DNA of 15,100 nt from DASUZB01 sp036377075 (GTDB lineage Bacteria; Actinomycetota; CALGFH01): positions 1 through 15,100 of the forward strand of contig DASUZB010000217.1 in the NCBI GenBank assembly GCA_036377075.1, read 5' to 3'. The position numbers were made by a program, and so were the translations under genes. Below, piece by piece: positions 6,515 through 14,100 of the stretch. The notes below the pieces were generated by a model. That model did no database searches, was not told the DNA's origin, and worked only from the letters and a program-made list of their open reading frames with translations. Position 1 is the stretch's first letter; every line of letters starts with the position of its first letter.

Positions 6515-7063
6515 GGTGGAGGCGGTGGGCGACGGCGGCGGCCTCGACCCGGTTGGCCACGCCGAGCTTGGCCAGGATGTTGGAGACGTGCACGCCGGCG
6601 GTCTTGGGGCTGATGAACAGCGCCCCGGCGATCTGGCGGTTGGTGCGGCCCTCGGCGAGCAGCACCAGCACGTCGCGCTCCCGGGCGGTGAGGCCCAGCT
6701 CGTCGGTCACGGTCGCGGGTTCCCGCGCCGGGGCGTCCGGCTCCTCCACGGCTGATGGGGTGTCCAGGTCGATCCGCGCTCGGCGGCTGAGCGAGTCGAC
6801 CTCGGCGGCGAGCAGCCGCGCACCGAGCCCGTCGGCCAGGGTCCGCGCCTCGGAGAGCGCCGCGCGGGCGGCGTCGCGGGTGCCCCGCCGGGCGAGCAGC
6901 GCCTCGGCCTGCCGCCAGCGGGCGTAGGCCACCTGCCAGGGGTAGCTGAGGGTCTGCCAGGCCTCGGCGGCGTGCGCCCACCGCTCGGGGTCGCTGCGGC
7001 CTCCGCGCGGGCGCCGCCGAGCACCCGCTCCAGCCCCTCGGGGTCCAGGCTGCGCGCGATGCC
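6504..7063 (-). pseudogene. Remnant of a large LuxR-family (LAL/MalT-like) regulator
   Basis: The last 60 or so residues are an intact LuxR DNA-binding domain (LTARERDVLVLLAEGRTNRQ, IAGALFISPKTAGVHVSNIL, AKLGVANRVEAAAVAH). Before it lies WAHAAEAWQTLSYPWQVAYA and RWRQAEALL, the stretch that precedes the LuxR domain in large ATP-binding LuxR regulators. The ATPase and most TPRs are missing. The upstream homology (GIARSLDPEGLERVLGGARAEA) is in another frame, with the switch near 6997, consistent with loss of one base. A TAG in that frame at 7064-7066 ends the homology just before the greA hairpin. An open frame continues to 7109, but its N-terminus runs through that hairpin and has no family match. 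A short functional protein starting at an internal GTG is possible, though I see no ribosome-binding site for one. Confidence 0.75.
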
Positions 7064-7079
7064 CTATATGCAGGAAGGT

Positions 7080-7103
7080 CCGGCGCCGCATTTCCGGCGC
7101 CGG
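7080..7103 (-). terminator. Candidate terminator of greA
   Basis: A perfect 8-bp inverted repeat, CCGGCGCC (7080-7087) and GGCGCCGG (7096-7103), has an 8-base loop and starts eight bases after the greA stop. There is no U-tract, as is common for G/C-rich actinobacterial terminators. It separates greA from the LuxR remnant. Confidence 0.5.
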
Positions 7104-7111
7104 CGGCAAGG

Positions 7112-7597
7112 CTACTGGCGCGGCTCGGCCTTGATCAGCTTGACCGGCAGCTCCCTGCCGGTGGGGGTGACGTAGCTGAACTGCTCGCCCGGGCGCTTGC
7201 CGATCACGGCACGGCCGAGCGCCGACTTCAGGCTCAGGACGTCCATCCCGTCGACCGCCTCCTCGCGGCTGCCGAGCAGGTAGGTCTCCTTGTCCCCGTC
7301 GATCTCCAGGTGGATCACCATGCCCGGGGCGGCCGTGTCCGATTCGGGTGCCTCGCCGACCACCGCCGAGCGCAGCAGTTCCTCGAGCTGACGGATGCGC
7401 GCCTCCATCATGCCCTGCTCGTTCTTGGCGGCGTCGTAGTCGGCGTTCTCGCGGATGTCCCCGTGCTCACGTGCGGCGCCGATCTGCTGCGAGACGCGCT
7501 CGCGCCCCTCCGTCCTGAGGGACTCCAGCTCGGCGGCCAGACGGTCGTGGGCCTCCTGGCTGAGATAAGTGACGCCTTGGGTCTTGGGCTGCGACAC
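7112..7597 (-). CDS. greA: Transcription elongation factor GreA
   Basis: GreA rescues backtracked RNA polymerase by stimulating cleavage of the nascent RNA 3' end through the secondary channel. The product is 161 residues, the usual length. The N-terminal coiled coil (about 10-80) carries the acidic tip GDIRENADYDAAKNEQG, with Asp47 and Glu50 at the positions of the two catalytic acidic residues of E. coli GreA. The C-terminal FKBP-like domain has SLKSALGRAVIGKRPGEQFSY-type residues (core ALGRAVIGKRPGE) ending in KLIKAEPRQ. The GTG at 7597 is chosen because AAGGAGG (7606-7612) stands eight bases upstream; a longer frame to 7684 would add 29 non-conserved residues and run through a leader hairpin. 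From memory greA is linked to mca in other actinobacteria; here a histidine kinase and DUF5317 gene separate them. Confidence 0.97.
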   Translation of the reverse strand: MSQPKTQGVTYLSQEAHDRLAAELESLRTEGRERVSQQIGAAREHGDIRENADYDAAKNEQGMMEARIRQLEELLRSAVVGEAPESDTAAPGMVIHLEIDGDKETYLLGSREEAVDGMDVLSLKSALGRAVIGKRPGEQFSYVTPTGRELPVKLIKAEPRQ

Positions 7598-7605
7598 GGT
7601 CGAGA

Positions 7606-7612
7606 CCTCCTT
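7606..7612 (-). promoter_or_regulatory. Ribosome-binding site deciding the greA start
   Basis: Read on the minus strand this is AAGGAGG, seven bases complementary to the 16S 3' end and eight bases from the GTG at 7597. It rules against the longer frame starting at 7684. Confidence 0.8.
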
Positions 7613-7631
7613 GGCCGGCCGAAGCCGAGCA

Positions 7632-7664
7632 CCGGCCTTACCCTCCCCTTGAGGGTGAGGCCGG
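7632..7664. repeat. 14-bp inverted repeat in the greA leader
   Basis: CCGGCCTTACCCTC (7632-7645) and GAGGGTGAGGCCGG (7651-7664) flank a 5-base loop, with one imperfect pair. As plus-strand RNA that pair is G-U; in greA mRNA it is an A-C mismatch. It lies 20-52 bases upstream of the greA Shine-Dalgarno site. It could be a terminator for the upstream histidine kinase, an attenuator or mRNA stem in the greA leader, or an operator. No U-tract follows on either strand. Confidence 0.65.
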
Positions 7665-7742
7665 CTACCCGGATCACGATGCACGGGGTCGACTCCAAGG
7701 CCCGCCGCCGCGCAGGTCCTCGAAGGGCCGGAAAGCGCGAAG

Positions 7743-7759
7743 GCGGGCAGGCCGCCCGC
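7743..7759 (-). terminator. Weak hairpin downstream of the histidine kinase gene
   Basis: GCGGGC (7743-7748) and GCCCGC (7754-7759) form a 6-bp stem with a 5-base loop, about 75 bases past the histidine kinase stop. It may end that transcript. No U-run follows, and hairpins this short are common at this G/C content. Confidence 0.25.
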
Positions 7760-7833
7760 TTGTGGCCAACCCTACCCCTGAGCGCCGCATCCCGCCAAGG
7801 GTCATCGCTGCTCCGCGCTGTTCCTGCTGGTCA

Positions 7834-9480
7834 TCAGGGGGAGGCGACGACCGCGGCGGCCTGCTTGCGGCCGGGCTGACCAACGGGAGGCTCGACCACG
7901 GCTGGAGGGTCGCCCACGCGCGGCAGGCGCAGCTCGAAGCGGGCGCCCGGTCCGCCGTCGCCGGCGTCGGCGACGACCAGGTCGCCACCCTGCGCCCGGG
8001 CCAGCTCGCGGGCGATGTGCAGGCCGAGCCCGACGCCGCCGGCGCGGTTGGCGGTGCCCGCCTCGAGCTGGATGAACCGCTGGAAGATGTGCTCCCGCTC
8101 GCCGGCGGGGACGCCCGGGCCGGCGTCCTGGACCGCGAGCACCACCATCTCGCCGACGGCGGCGGCCTCGAGCCGGATCGGCTCCCCGCGCGGCGAGTAC
8201 TTGGCGGCGTTGTCGACCAGGTTGCCGAGCACCGCCAGGATGGCGTCGGCCGCCGCCCGCACGGGCAGCACGCCGGCGACCTCGACGAGGACCTCCCGGT
8301 CCGGGTGGCAGAGCTGCGCCGTCCACGCCGCCTGGCGCACCAGCTCACCCGCCTCGGCCAGGCTGCCGGCGTCGGCCGTCGGGGCGGCCTGCTCCACGCG
8401 GACCTCCAGCAGGAGCTGCTCGACCAGGCGCTTGAGGCGCTCGCCCTGGCGGGTGGCGACCTCGAGGAACGCCTCGCGCTCGGCCTGGCTGAGCTGCGGG
8501 CCGCGGCGGGTGAGGGTCGCCAGCGAGCCGAGCACCGCGGTCAGGGGCGTGCGCAGCTCGTGGGAGACGGTGGCGAGCAGCTCGGCCTGCCGGCGCTGGC
8601 GTTCCTCGAGCCGGCGGACCAGCTCCTCCTCCTCGTCGAGCCGCCGGTCCTGCTCGGCCGCTGCCGCCCTGGAGGCCACCACCGCCGCGGCGGCCGCGGC
8701 CCTCCGCTGCTCGGCAACGGCGGCGTCGCGGCAGGCCAGCCACAGCGCGGCGGTCGGCGGCAGCAGCAGCGAGACCAGCAGGCTGCCGTGCCTGGCGGCG
8801 ACCAGCATCACCGGCGTGGCGGCGAGCAGCGCCAGCGGTGCCCAGGCGGGCGGACCGGCGCCGTGCAGCCAGCGCCACCGCCGCACCAGCGCGGCGAGGC
8901 GGTGGCGCGGCGCGGTCGTCCCGGCGCCGCGCCCGGGCGCGGCGACGGCGCCACGGCGGTGGCCGGCGGCGACGGCGAGCCCGGCCTCGGCGAGCGCGTC
9001 GACCAGCAGGAAGGCGGCCGCGGCGAGCACGCAGGCAGGCAGGTCGGCGGTTGCCAGCTGGGGTCCGCCGCCGAGCAACCGGTAGAGCCCGTCGGCGGCG
9101 GCAACCGCGAGCGTGCCGCGGCCGAGCGCGAACGCGGTGCGCAGCGGCGTCGACCGTTGCACCAGGCCGGCACCGAGCGCGCCGACGGCGAGGGCGAGCG
9201 TGCCGGCGCTCGCGCCCCAGCCGAGCGCGAGGGTGAGCGCGAACGCGCCCGACGCGGCGGCCAGGTCGCGGTCCTCGCGGTGGCGCCGGCGGACCGGGGC
9301 GGGCAGGAGGCGCACCGCCAGGATCGACGCGGCGAACAGCCAGAACACCGCCGGCCGCCGCAGCGCGACGCCGGCGCCGTCGCGGGCGACGAGTACGCCG
9401 AGCACGGCCAGCCCGGCCGCGGCGACGGCCGCCAGGTAGGCGGTCAGGCGCAACGAGCTGCGGGCTCGACCCGCTACCAA
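7834..9480 (-). CDS. Orphan membrane sensor histidine kinase
   Basis: This is a 548-residue two-component sensor. The N-terminal 255 or so residues hold about six or seven hydrophobic segments (near 10-32, 39-58, 75-107, 143-167, 213-232 and 234-251) with no large extracytoplasmic loop, so it probably senses something in or near the membrane. A charged Ala/Glu/Arg coiled coil (about 255-300) leads into HisKA: LATVSHELRTPLTAVLGS with phospho-acceptor His307. The HATPase_c domain has the N box NLVDNAAKYSP (Asn424), the G1 box DAGPGVP (Asp452), the F box IFQRF and the G2 box GGVGLGLHIA. No HAMP or PAS domain is evident. The TTG at 9480 is the first in-frame start after a TGA at 9487-9489, with a G-run (9491-9497) as a possible ribosome-binding site. 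No response regulator lies in the window, so the partner is unknown. Confidence 0.92.
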   Translation of the reverse strand: MVAGRARSSLRLTAYLAAVAAAGLAVLGVLVARDGAGVALRRPAVFWLFAASILAVRLLPAPVRRRHREDRDLAAASGAFALTLALGWGASAGTLALAVGALGAGLVQRSTPLRTAFALGRGTLAVAAADGLYRLLGGGPQLATADLPACVLAAAAFLLVDALAEAGLAVAAGHRRGAVAAPGRGAGTTAPRHRLAALVRRWRWLHGAGPPAWAPLALLAATPVMLVAARHGSLLVSLLLPPTAALWLACRDAAVAEQRRAAAAAAVVASRAAAAEQDRRLDEEEELVRRLEERQRRQAELLATVSHELRTPLTAVLGSLATLTRRGPQLSQAEREAFLEVATRQGERLKRLVEQLLLEVRVEQAAPTADAGSLAEAGELVRQAAWTAQLCHPDREVLVEVAGVLPVRAAADAILAVLGNLVDNAAKYSPRGEPIRLEAAAVGEMVVLAVQDAGPGVPAGEREHIFQRFIQLEAGTANRAGGVGLGLHIARELARAQGGDLVVADAGDGGPGARFELRLPRVGDPPAVVEPPVGQPGRKQAAAVVASP

Positions 9481-9528
9481 GCCCCATCACCCCCCCGGAT
9501 GGGCCCGGTCGGTCCTCAGTACCCGGTC

Positions 9529-9534
9529 AGTATA
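9529..9534 (-). promoter_or_regulatory. Candidate -10 box for the histidine kinase gene
   Basis: On the minus strand this reads TATACT, five of six bases of consensus, inside a locally A/T-rich patch of the divergent spacer. It would place the start of transcription about 40 bases before the TTG at 9480. The -35 position holds ATAGCA, a poor match. Confidence 0.4.
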
Positions 9535-9611
9535 CCTAAAAGGGATCAAGCTGCTATCCGTGGGCATGCTACCGATAGCGGACCTCCCGCTGGTCGGAGC
9601 GTGGATCGACG

Positions 9612-10157
9612 ATGCTCCTGGTTGCATGCGTGCTGCTCGCCGTCCTCACGGTGCCGCTCACCGGTGGGCGGCTCGCCGCCCTCGCCGAGGTGCCCGTCCG
9701 GCTCGCCTGGGTGCTGCCGCTCGCCCTGGCGCTGCAGACCGCCAGCATCTACCTGGCTGGCCTGCCCGAGCAGGCCCGCATCGCCCTGCAGGTGCTCTCC
9801 TACCCGGTGGCCGGGCTGTTCCTGGCGGTCAACCCGCAGCTCCCAGGCAGGGTCCTGGTCGCCCTCGGTGGCCTGTCGAACCTGCTCGCCATCAGCGTCA
9901 ACGGCGGCGTGATGCCGGCCTCGCCCGCCGCCGCCAGCGCCGCCGGGATCCCGGCCGGATCGGCCGGCTACAGCAACTCGGCGGTGCTCGCCCACCCCCG
10001 GCTCGCCTTCCTCGGCGACCTCCTGGCCGTGCCCGCCTCCTGGCCGTTCGCCAACGTCTTCAGCGTCGGCGACGTGCTGATCGTGCTCGGTATCGCCTGG
10101 GCGCTGCACCGCCTCGCCGGCTCGCGCCTCGCGCGGCCGGGGCGCCGGTCCCGGTGA
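9612..10157 (+). CDS. DUF5317 family membrane protein
   Basis: This is a 181-residue integral membrane protein of unknown function. It shows about five hydrophobic helices: 1-20, 30-50, 57-77, 80-97 and about 150-170. Family features that I recognise are the central NGGVMPAS motif after the fourth helix and FSVGDVLIVLGIAW before the last; a polar loop of about 45 residues (Ser/Ala/Gly-rich, with YSNS and HPRLAFLGD) lies between. The ATG at 9612 has GGAG (9596-9599) 12 bases upstream. It diverges from the histidine kinase, with 131 bases between them, and may share its control region. It is followed by a hairpin and then by mca. The family name is from motif recognition; no activity is assigned. 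Confidence 0.85.
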   Translation: MLLVACVLLAVLTVPLTGGRLAALAEVPVRLAWVLPLALALQTASIYLAGLPEQARIALQVLSYPVAGLFLAVNPQLPGRVLVALGGLSNLLAISVNGGVMPASPAAASAAGIPAGSAGYSNSAVLAHPRLAFLGDLLAVPASWPFANVFSVGDVLIVLGIAWALHRLAGSRLARPGRRSR

Positions 10158-10161
10158 CCGC

Positions 10162-10192
10162 CCGCCGCCACTGAGGGCGCCCGGGGCGGCGG
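10162..10192 (+). terminator. Candidate terminator of the DUF5317 gene
   Basis: CCGCCGCC (10162-10169) and GGCGGCGG (10185-10192) form a perfect 8-bp stem five bases after the stop codon. The 15-base loop contains a nested palindrome, GGGCGCCC. No U-tract follows. The bases after it hold a possible mca promoter, so the hairpin may isolate mca. Confidence 0.45.
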
Positions 10193-10200
10193 CTGTCGGG

Positions 10201-10229
10201 TTGGTCCGCTACCCTCTTGCGCGTATCCC
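10201..10229 (+). promoter_or_regulatory. Possible mca promoter
   Basis: TTGGTC (10201-10206) and TATCCC (10224-10229) are 17 bases apart. Each matches consensus only partly, but spacing and position just after the hairpin and before the mca ribosome-binding site fit. An alternative -10, TACCCT at 10210-10215, lacks a -35. Confidence 0.3.
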
Positions 10230-10237
10230 CACACCGC

Positions 10238-10242
10238 AGGAG
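10238..10242 (+). promoter_or_regulatory. Ribosome-binding site deciding the mca start
   Basis: AGGAG stands ten bases before the GTG at 10253, directly ahead of the conserved N-terminus (TLLAVHAHPDDES). A longer frame from 10217 would start upstream of this site. Confidence 0.7.
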
Positions 10243-10252
10243 CCAGACGACC

Positions 10253-11128
10253 GTGCCCCGTACCCTGCTCGCGGTGCACGCGCATCCCGACGACGAGTCG
10301 TCGAAGGGCGCGGGCACCCTCGCCCGTTACGCCGACGAGAACGTCCGCACCGTGGTGGTCACCTGCACCGGTGGCGAGGCCGGCGAGATCCTCAACCCGG
10401 CCATGGACCAGCCAGGGAACCTCGAGCGCATGCCCGAGCTGCGCCGCCAGGAGCTGGCCAAGGCGCTCGAGATCCTGCGCGTCAGCGCCCACTACTGGCT
10501 CGGCTACCGCGACTCGGGCATGCCGGACACCGAGTTCAACGGCCACCCGGAGGCGTTCGCCAACGCCGACCTCGACGAGGCCACCGGGCGCCTGGTCCGC
10601 ATCATCCGCGAGGAGCGGCCGCAGGTCGTGCTCACCTACGACGAGCGCGGCGGCTACCCGCACCCCGACCACATCCGCACCCACGAGGTCTCGATGGCCG
10701 CCTTCGAGGCGGCCGGCGACCCCGACCGCTACCCCGACGCGGGCGCCCCGTTCCAGCCCCTCAAGCTCTACTACCACGCCGCCTTCAGCAGGCGTCAGCT
10801 CGAGGCGATCCACACCGGCGCGGTGGCGCACGGCGTGGAGAGCCCGTTCGGCGAGTGGCTGGAGCGGTGGAACTCGGACGAGCACCCCGAGCCGAACGTC
10901 ACCACCCAGGTCGACGTGCGCCGCTTCATGGCCCAGCGGCGCGACGCGCTGATCGCGCACGCCACCCAGATCGACCCCAACAGCTTCTGGTTCTCCATCC
11001 CGGAGGAGATCGTCGCCGACGTCTACCCGTGGGAGGACTACACCCTGGCGCGCTCGCTGGTCGGCACGGACGGGCGGGAGACCGACCTGTTCGCCGGCAT
11101 CGGCCCCGACGGCGAGCCCCTGCGGTAG
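10253..11128 (+). CDS. mca: Mycothiol S-conjugate amidase
   Basis: Mca hydrolyses mycothiol S-conjugates of electrophiles, releasing a mercapturic acid for export and GlcN-Ins for mycothiol recycling; it acts in the cytosol with a Zn2+ ion. The product is 291 residues. The LmbE/PIG-L fold signature HAHPDDES gives zinc ligands His11 and Asp14 with Asp13 nearby, and GYPHPDHIRTHE supplies the third ligand, His140. Other family blocks are VVTCTGGEAGEILNP, YDERGGYPHPDH, ESPFGEWLERW and the C-terminal ALIAHATQIDPNSFWFSIP with LFAGI. These C-terminal blocks favour Mca over the deacetylase MshB of the same family. The GTG at 10253 is set by AGGAG upstream. Its presence implies the organism makes mycothiol; the biosynthetic genes are not in the window. 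Confidence 0.95.
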   Translation: MPRTLLAVHAHPDDESSKGAGTLARYADENVRTVVVTCTGGEAGEILNPAMDQPGNLERMPELRRQELAKALEILRVSAHYWLGYRDSGMPDTEFNGHPEAFANADLDEATGRLVRIIREERPQVVLTYDERGGYPHPDHIRTHEVSMAAFEAAGDPDRYPDAGAPFQPLKLYYHAAFSRRQLEAIHTGAVAHGVESPFGEWLERWNSDEHPEPNVTTQVDVRRFMAQRRDALIAHATQIDPNSFWFSIPEEIVADVYPWEDYTLARSLVGTDGRETDLFAGIGPDGEPLR

Positions 11129-11135
11129 CTCGCAG

Positions 11136-11141
11136 TAGAAT
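11136..11141 (+). promoter_or_regulatory. Possible -10 box for the STAND/BTAD regulator
   Basis: TAGAAT, five of six bases of consensus, lies in the 70-base gap after mca and 58 bases before the GTG at 11199. A small stem, CTGCG (11120-11124) and CGCAG (11131-11135), immediately precedes it. No -35 is evident. The regulator may have its own transcript or be read through from mca. Confidence 0.3.
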
Positions 11142-11198
11142 CCTGCGGTCTCTGACGGGGCCCGCCCGGCCCACGGGGTGCGCAGTGGGGGGCCTACG

Positions 11199-14100
11199 GT
11201 GTCCAACAGCCCGGTCCAGTCCGGCTCCGTGGCCGTGGGAGTCCGCACGCCGGCGACCAAGGTCCTCCCGCCGGCGCTGCCCGCCGCCTGGGTGCCGCGC
11301 CCGGAGCTGCTGGCCCGCCTCGACCAGGCGCTGCAGCGCCGCCTGACGGCGGTGGTCGCCGGGCCCGGGTACGGCAAGTCGACCATCCTGGCCAGCTGGG
11401 CGGCTGCCGTGCGCGCCGCCTGGTACGGCCTGGAGCGCGAGGACGCCGCCCTGCCCGTGTTCGTCCACGGCCTGGTCGAGGCGCTGCGCCTGCGGCTGCC
11501 CGGCCTGCCGTCCGACGTCGCGGCCGCGGTCGACGTCGGCCCCGGCCCGGACGCCGACGAGGGGGCCAGGGCCGACGGCATCGCCGCGGTCCTCGGCGAG
11601 GTGCTCGAGCAGCAGGTCGCCGGCGACCTCGTGCTGGTCCTCGACGACGTGCAGGAGGTCGCCGCCGGCAGCCCGCCCGCCCGGCTGGTGGAGGCGCTGT
11701 GCCGCCACGCCCCGCCACGCTTCCACCTGGTCCTGTGCTCGCGCGCGGAGCCGCCCTTCCCGGTCGAGCGGCTGCGCGGCCGCGGCCAGGTGCTGGAGGT
11801 CGACGGCGCGAGGCTCGCCTTCACCCCGGAGGAGACCGCGGCGCTGCTCGCCTCCGTGCTCCCCGAGGGCGAGGGGCGGGCGGGGGAGGGGAGCGCCGAA
11901 CGCCTGGCCGGGCCGCTGCACGAGATGACCGGCGGCTGGCCGGCGGCGACCTGCCTCGCCGCCGAGACCCTGCGCCACCTGGCGCCGGGCGAGCGGCTGG
12001 CGAGCCTGGCCGGCGCAGCCCGGCCGGGCGGGCGCATCTTCGCCTACCTGGCCGAGGAGGCGTTCGCGCGCGAGGAGCCGGCGGTGCGCGAGCTGGTCCG
12101 GCGCATGGCGCCGTTCGGCCGCTTCACCGTCGGCCTCTGCCAGGCGCTCGGGGTCGAGGCGGAGGCGACCCTGCTGACGCGGCTCGCGCGCGACGGGCTG
12201 TTCCTGGAGCCGCGGCCGGGCGTCGACGGCTGGTTCGTGCTCGGCGGGCTGGTGCGCGAGTTCGCCCTCAGCTCGCTGCCCCTGGCCGAGGAGGAACGCG
12301 GCGAGCTGTACCGCGGCGCCGCCGGCTGGTTCGCCGCCAACGGCCACCCGCGCGAGGCCCTCGAGGCGGCCGCGGCCCTCGGCGACGACGACGCCCTCGC
12401 CGGCTACCTGGTCGAGCACGGCCCGGCGATGCTGGCGGCGGGAGCGGTCGCCGGGGTGGTCGCGGCGGCGTCGCGCCTGCCGGCGCCGCTGCGCAGCGCG
12501 GCCGTCGAGCAGCTCGAAGGCCAGGCGCGGCAGGTGCAGGGCGACTGGCAGGGCGCCCTGGAGTGCTTCCGCCGCGCGGCCGGGGACGCCGACCGGCTGC
12601 ATCCGGGGCTGGCCTGGCGGCTCGGCCTCATCCACCACTTCCGCGGCGACCTCGACGAGGCGCTCGCCACCTACGGACGCGGCCGCCTCGACGGCGGCTC
12701 GAGCGCCGACGAGGCCCTGCTGCTCGCCTGGACCTCGACCGCGCACTGGCTGCGCGGCGAGGTCGAGGCCTGCCGCGCGGCCGCCACCAGGGCGCTCGCG
12801 GCGGCCGACGCCTGCGGCGACCAGCAGGCACTCGCCGCCGCCTACACCACCATGGCGATGCTCTCAGCCCTCCAGGGCGACCGGGCCGGCAACGACGCCA
12901 ACTACCTGCGCGCGCTCGAGGCGGCCGAGCGCGCCCACGACGTGCTGCAGCTCGCCCGCATCCGCACCAACCGGGGCTCGCGCGCGATCGAGGAGGGCTT
13001 CTTCGGCGAGGCGCTCGCCGAGCTGGAGATCGCCGTGCGCCTGGCCGAGCTGGCCGGCTTCGCCCCGGTGCTGGGCCTGGCGCTGAGCAACCGCGGCGAG
13101 GCCCACCTCGGCCTCGGGCGGCTGGACGAGGCGGTGGCCGACTTCGAGGCGGCCAAGGCGACCTTCCAGCGCATCGGCAGCAGCATGGTCGCCTACCCCC
13201 TCGCCGGGCTCGGCGACGTCTACCGCGAGCGGGGTGACCTGGCCCTGGCGCGCGCCTCCTACGAGGAGGCGGTCGCGATCGCCGAGCGCTCCGGTGACCT
13301 GCAGGGCCTGGTGCCCGCCCAGGCGGGCCTCGCGCAGGTGCTCGCCGGCGACGAGCCGCGCCGCGCCCGCAGGCTGGCCGATCAGGCCGTCGGCCACGGC
13401 CCGGGGATGAGCTACGTGGCCGCGCAGCTCGCCGCCGGCTGGGTCGCGCTGGCGCGCGGCGAGCGCCGCCAGGCGGCGCGCCTGGCGGAGGCGGCGGCCA
13501 GGACCGCGCGGGGCCGCCGCGACCGCGTCGGCATGGTGACCGCGCTGGAGCTGCGCGCCATGGCCGCGCCGGAGCCCGCCAGGGAGCTGCCCAGGCTGCG
13601 GGAGGCCGCCACCATCTGGGCGGCGGTCGGCAACCAGGTCGGGCAGGCGCGCAACGCCCTCGCGGTGGCCCGCCTCGAGGGCGTGGACGGCGGGGCCGTC
13701 GAGCGGGCCGAGGGCCAGCTGCGCGCCCTCGGGGTGCGGGTGCGGGCCGAGGCCGGCGCCGGCCTGCTCCACGCCGTCGCCGCGCCGGCGCTGGCCCCGG
13801 TGCAGGTCCAGGCGCTCGGCGGCTTCCGGGTGCTGCGCGCCGGCGCGCCCGTCGGCGCCGAGGAGTGGCGCTCGCGCAAGGCGCGCGACCTGCTCAAGCT
13901 GCTGATCGCCAGGCGCGGCCGGCCGACCACCCGCGAGCTCGCCATGGAGACCCTGTGGCCGGGCGAGGCGCCGGAGCGGCTCTCCAACCGGCTCTCGGTG
14001 GCCCTCTCGACGGTCCGCGCCGTGCTCGACCCGGAGCGGCGCTTCGCCCCCGACCGCTTCGTCGCGGCCGACAAGCACGTCCTGTGGCTGGCCGACCTCG

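Noticed and set aside
7598..7684. Extended greA N-terminus from 7684
   Set aside because: The extension translates the leader hairpin and the Shine-Dalgarno site itself; GreA length and start fit the GTG at 7597.
7762..9912. 716-residue plus-strand frame opposite the histidine kinase
   Set aside because: It is antisense to a gene with complete H, N, G1 and G2 boxes. The frame is low-complexity Gly/Arg/Gln/Ala and crosses the promoter region and into the DUF5317 gene.
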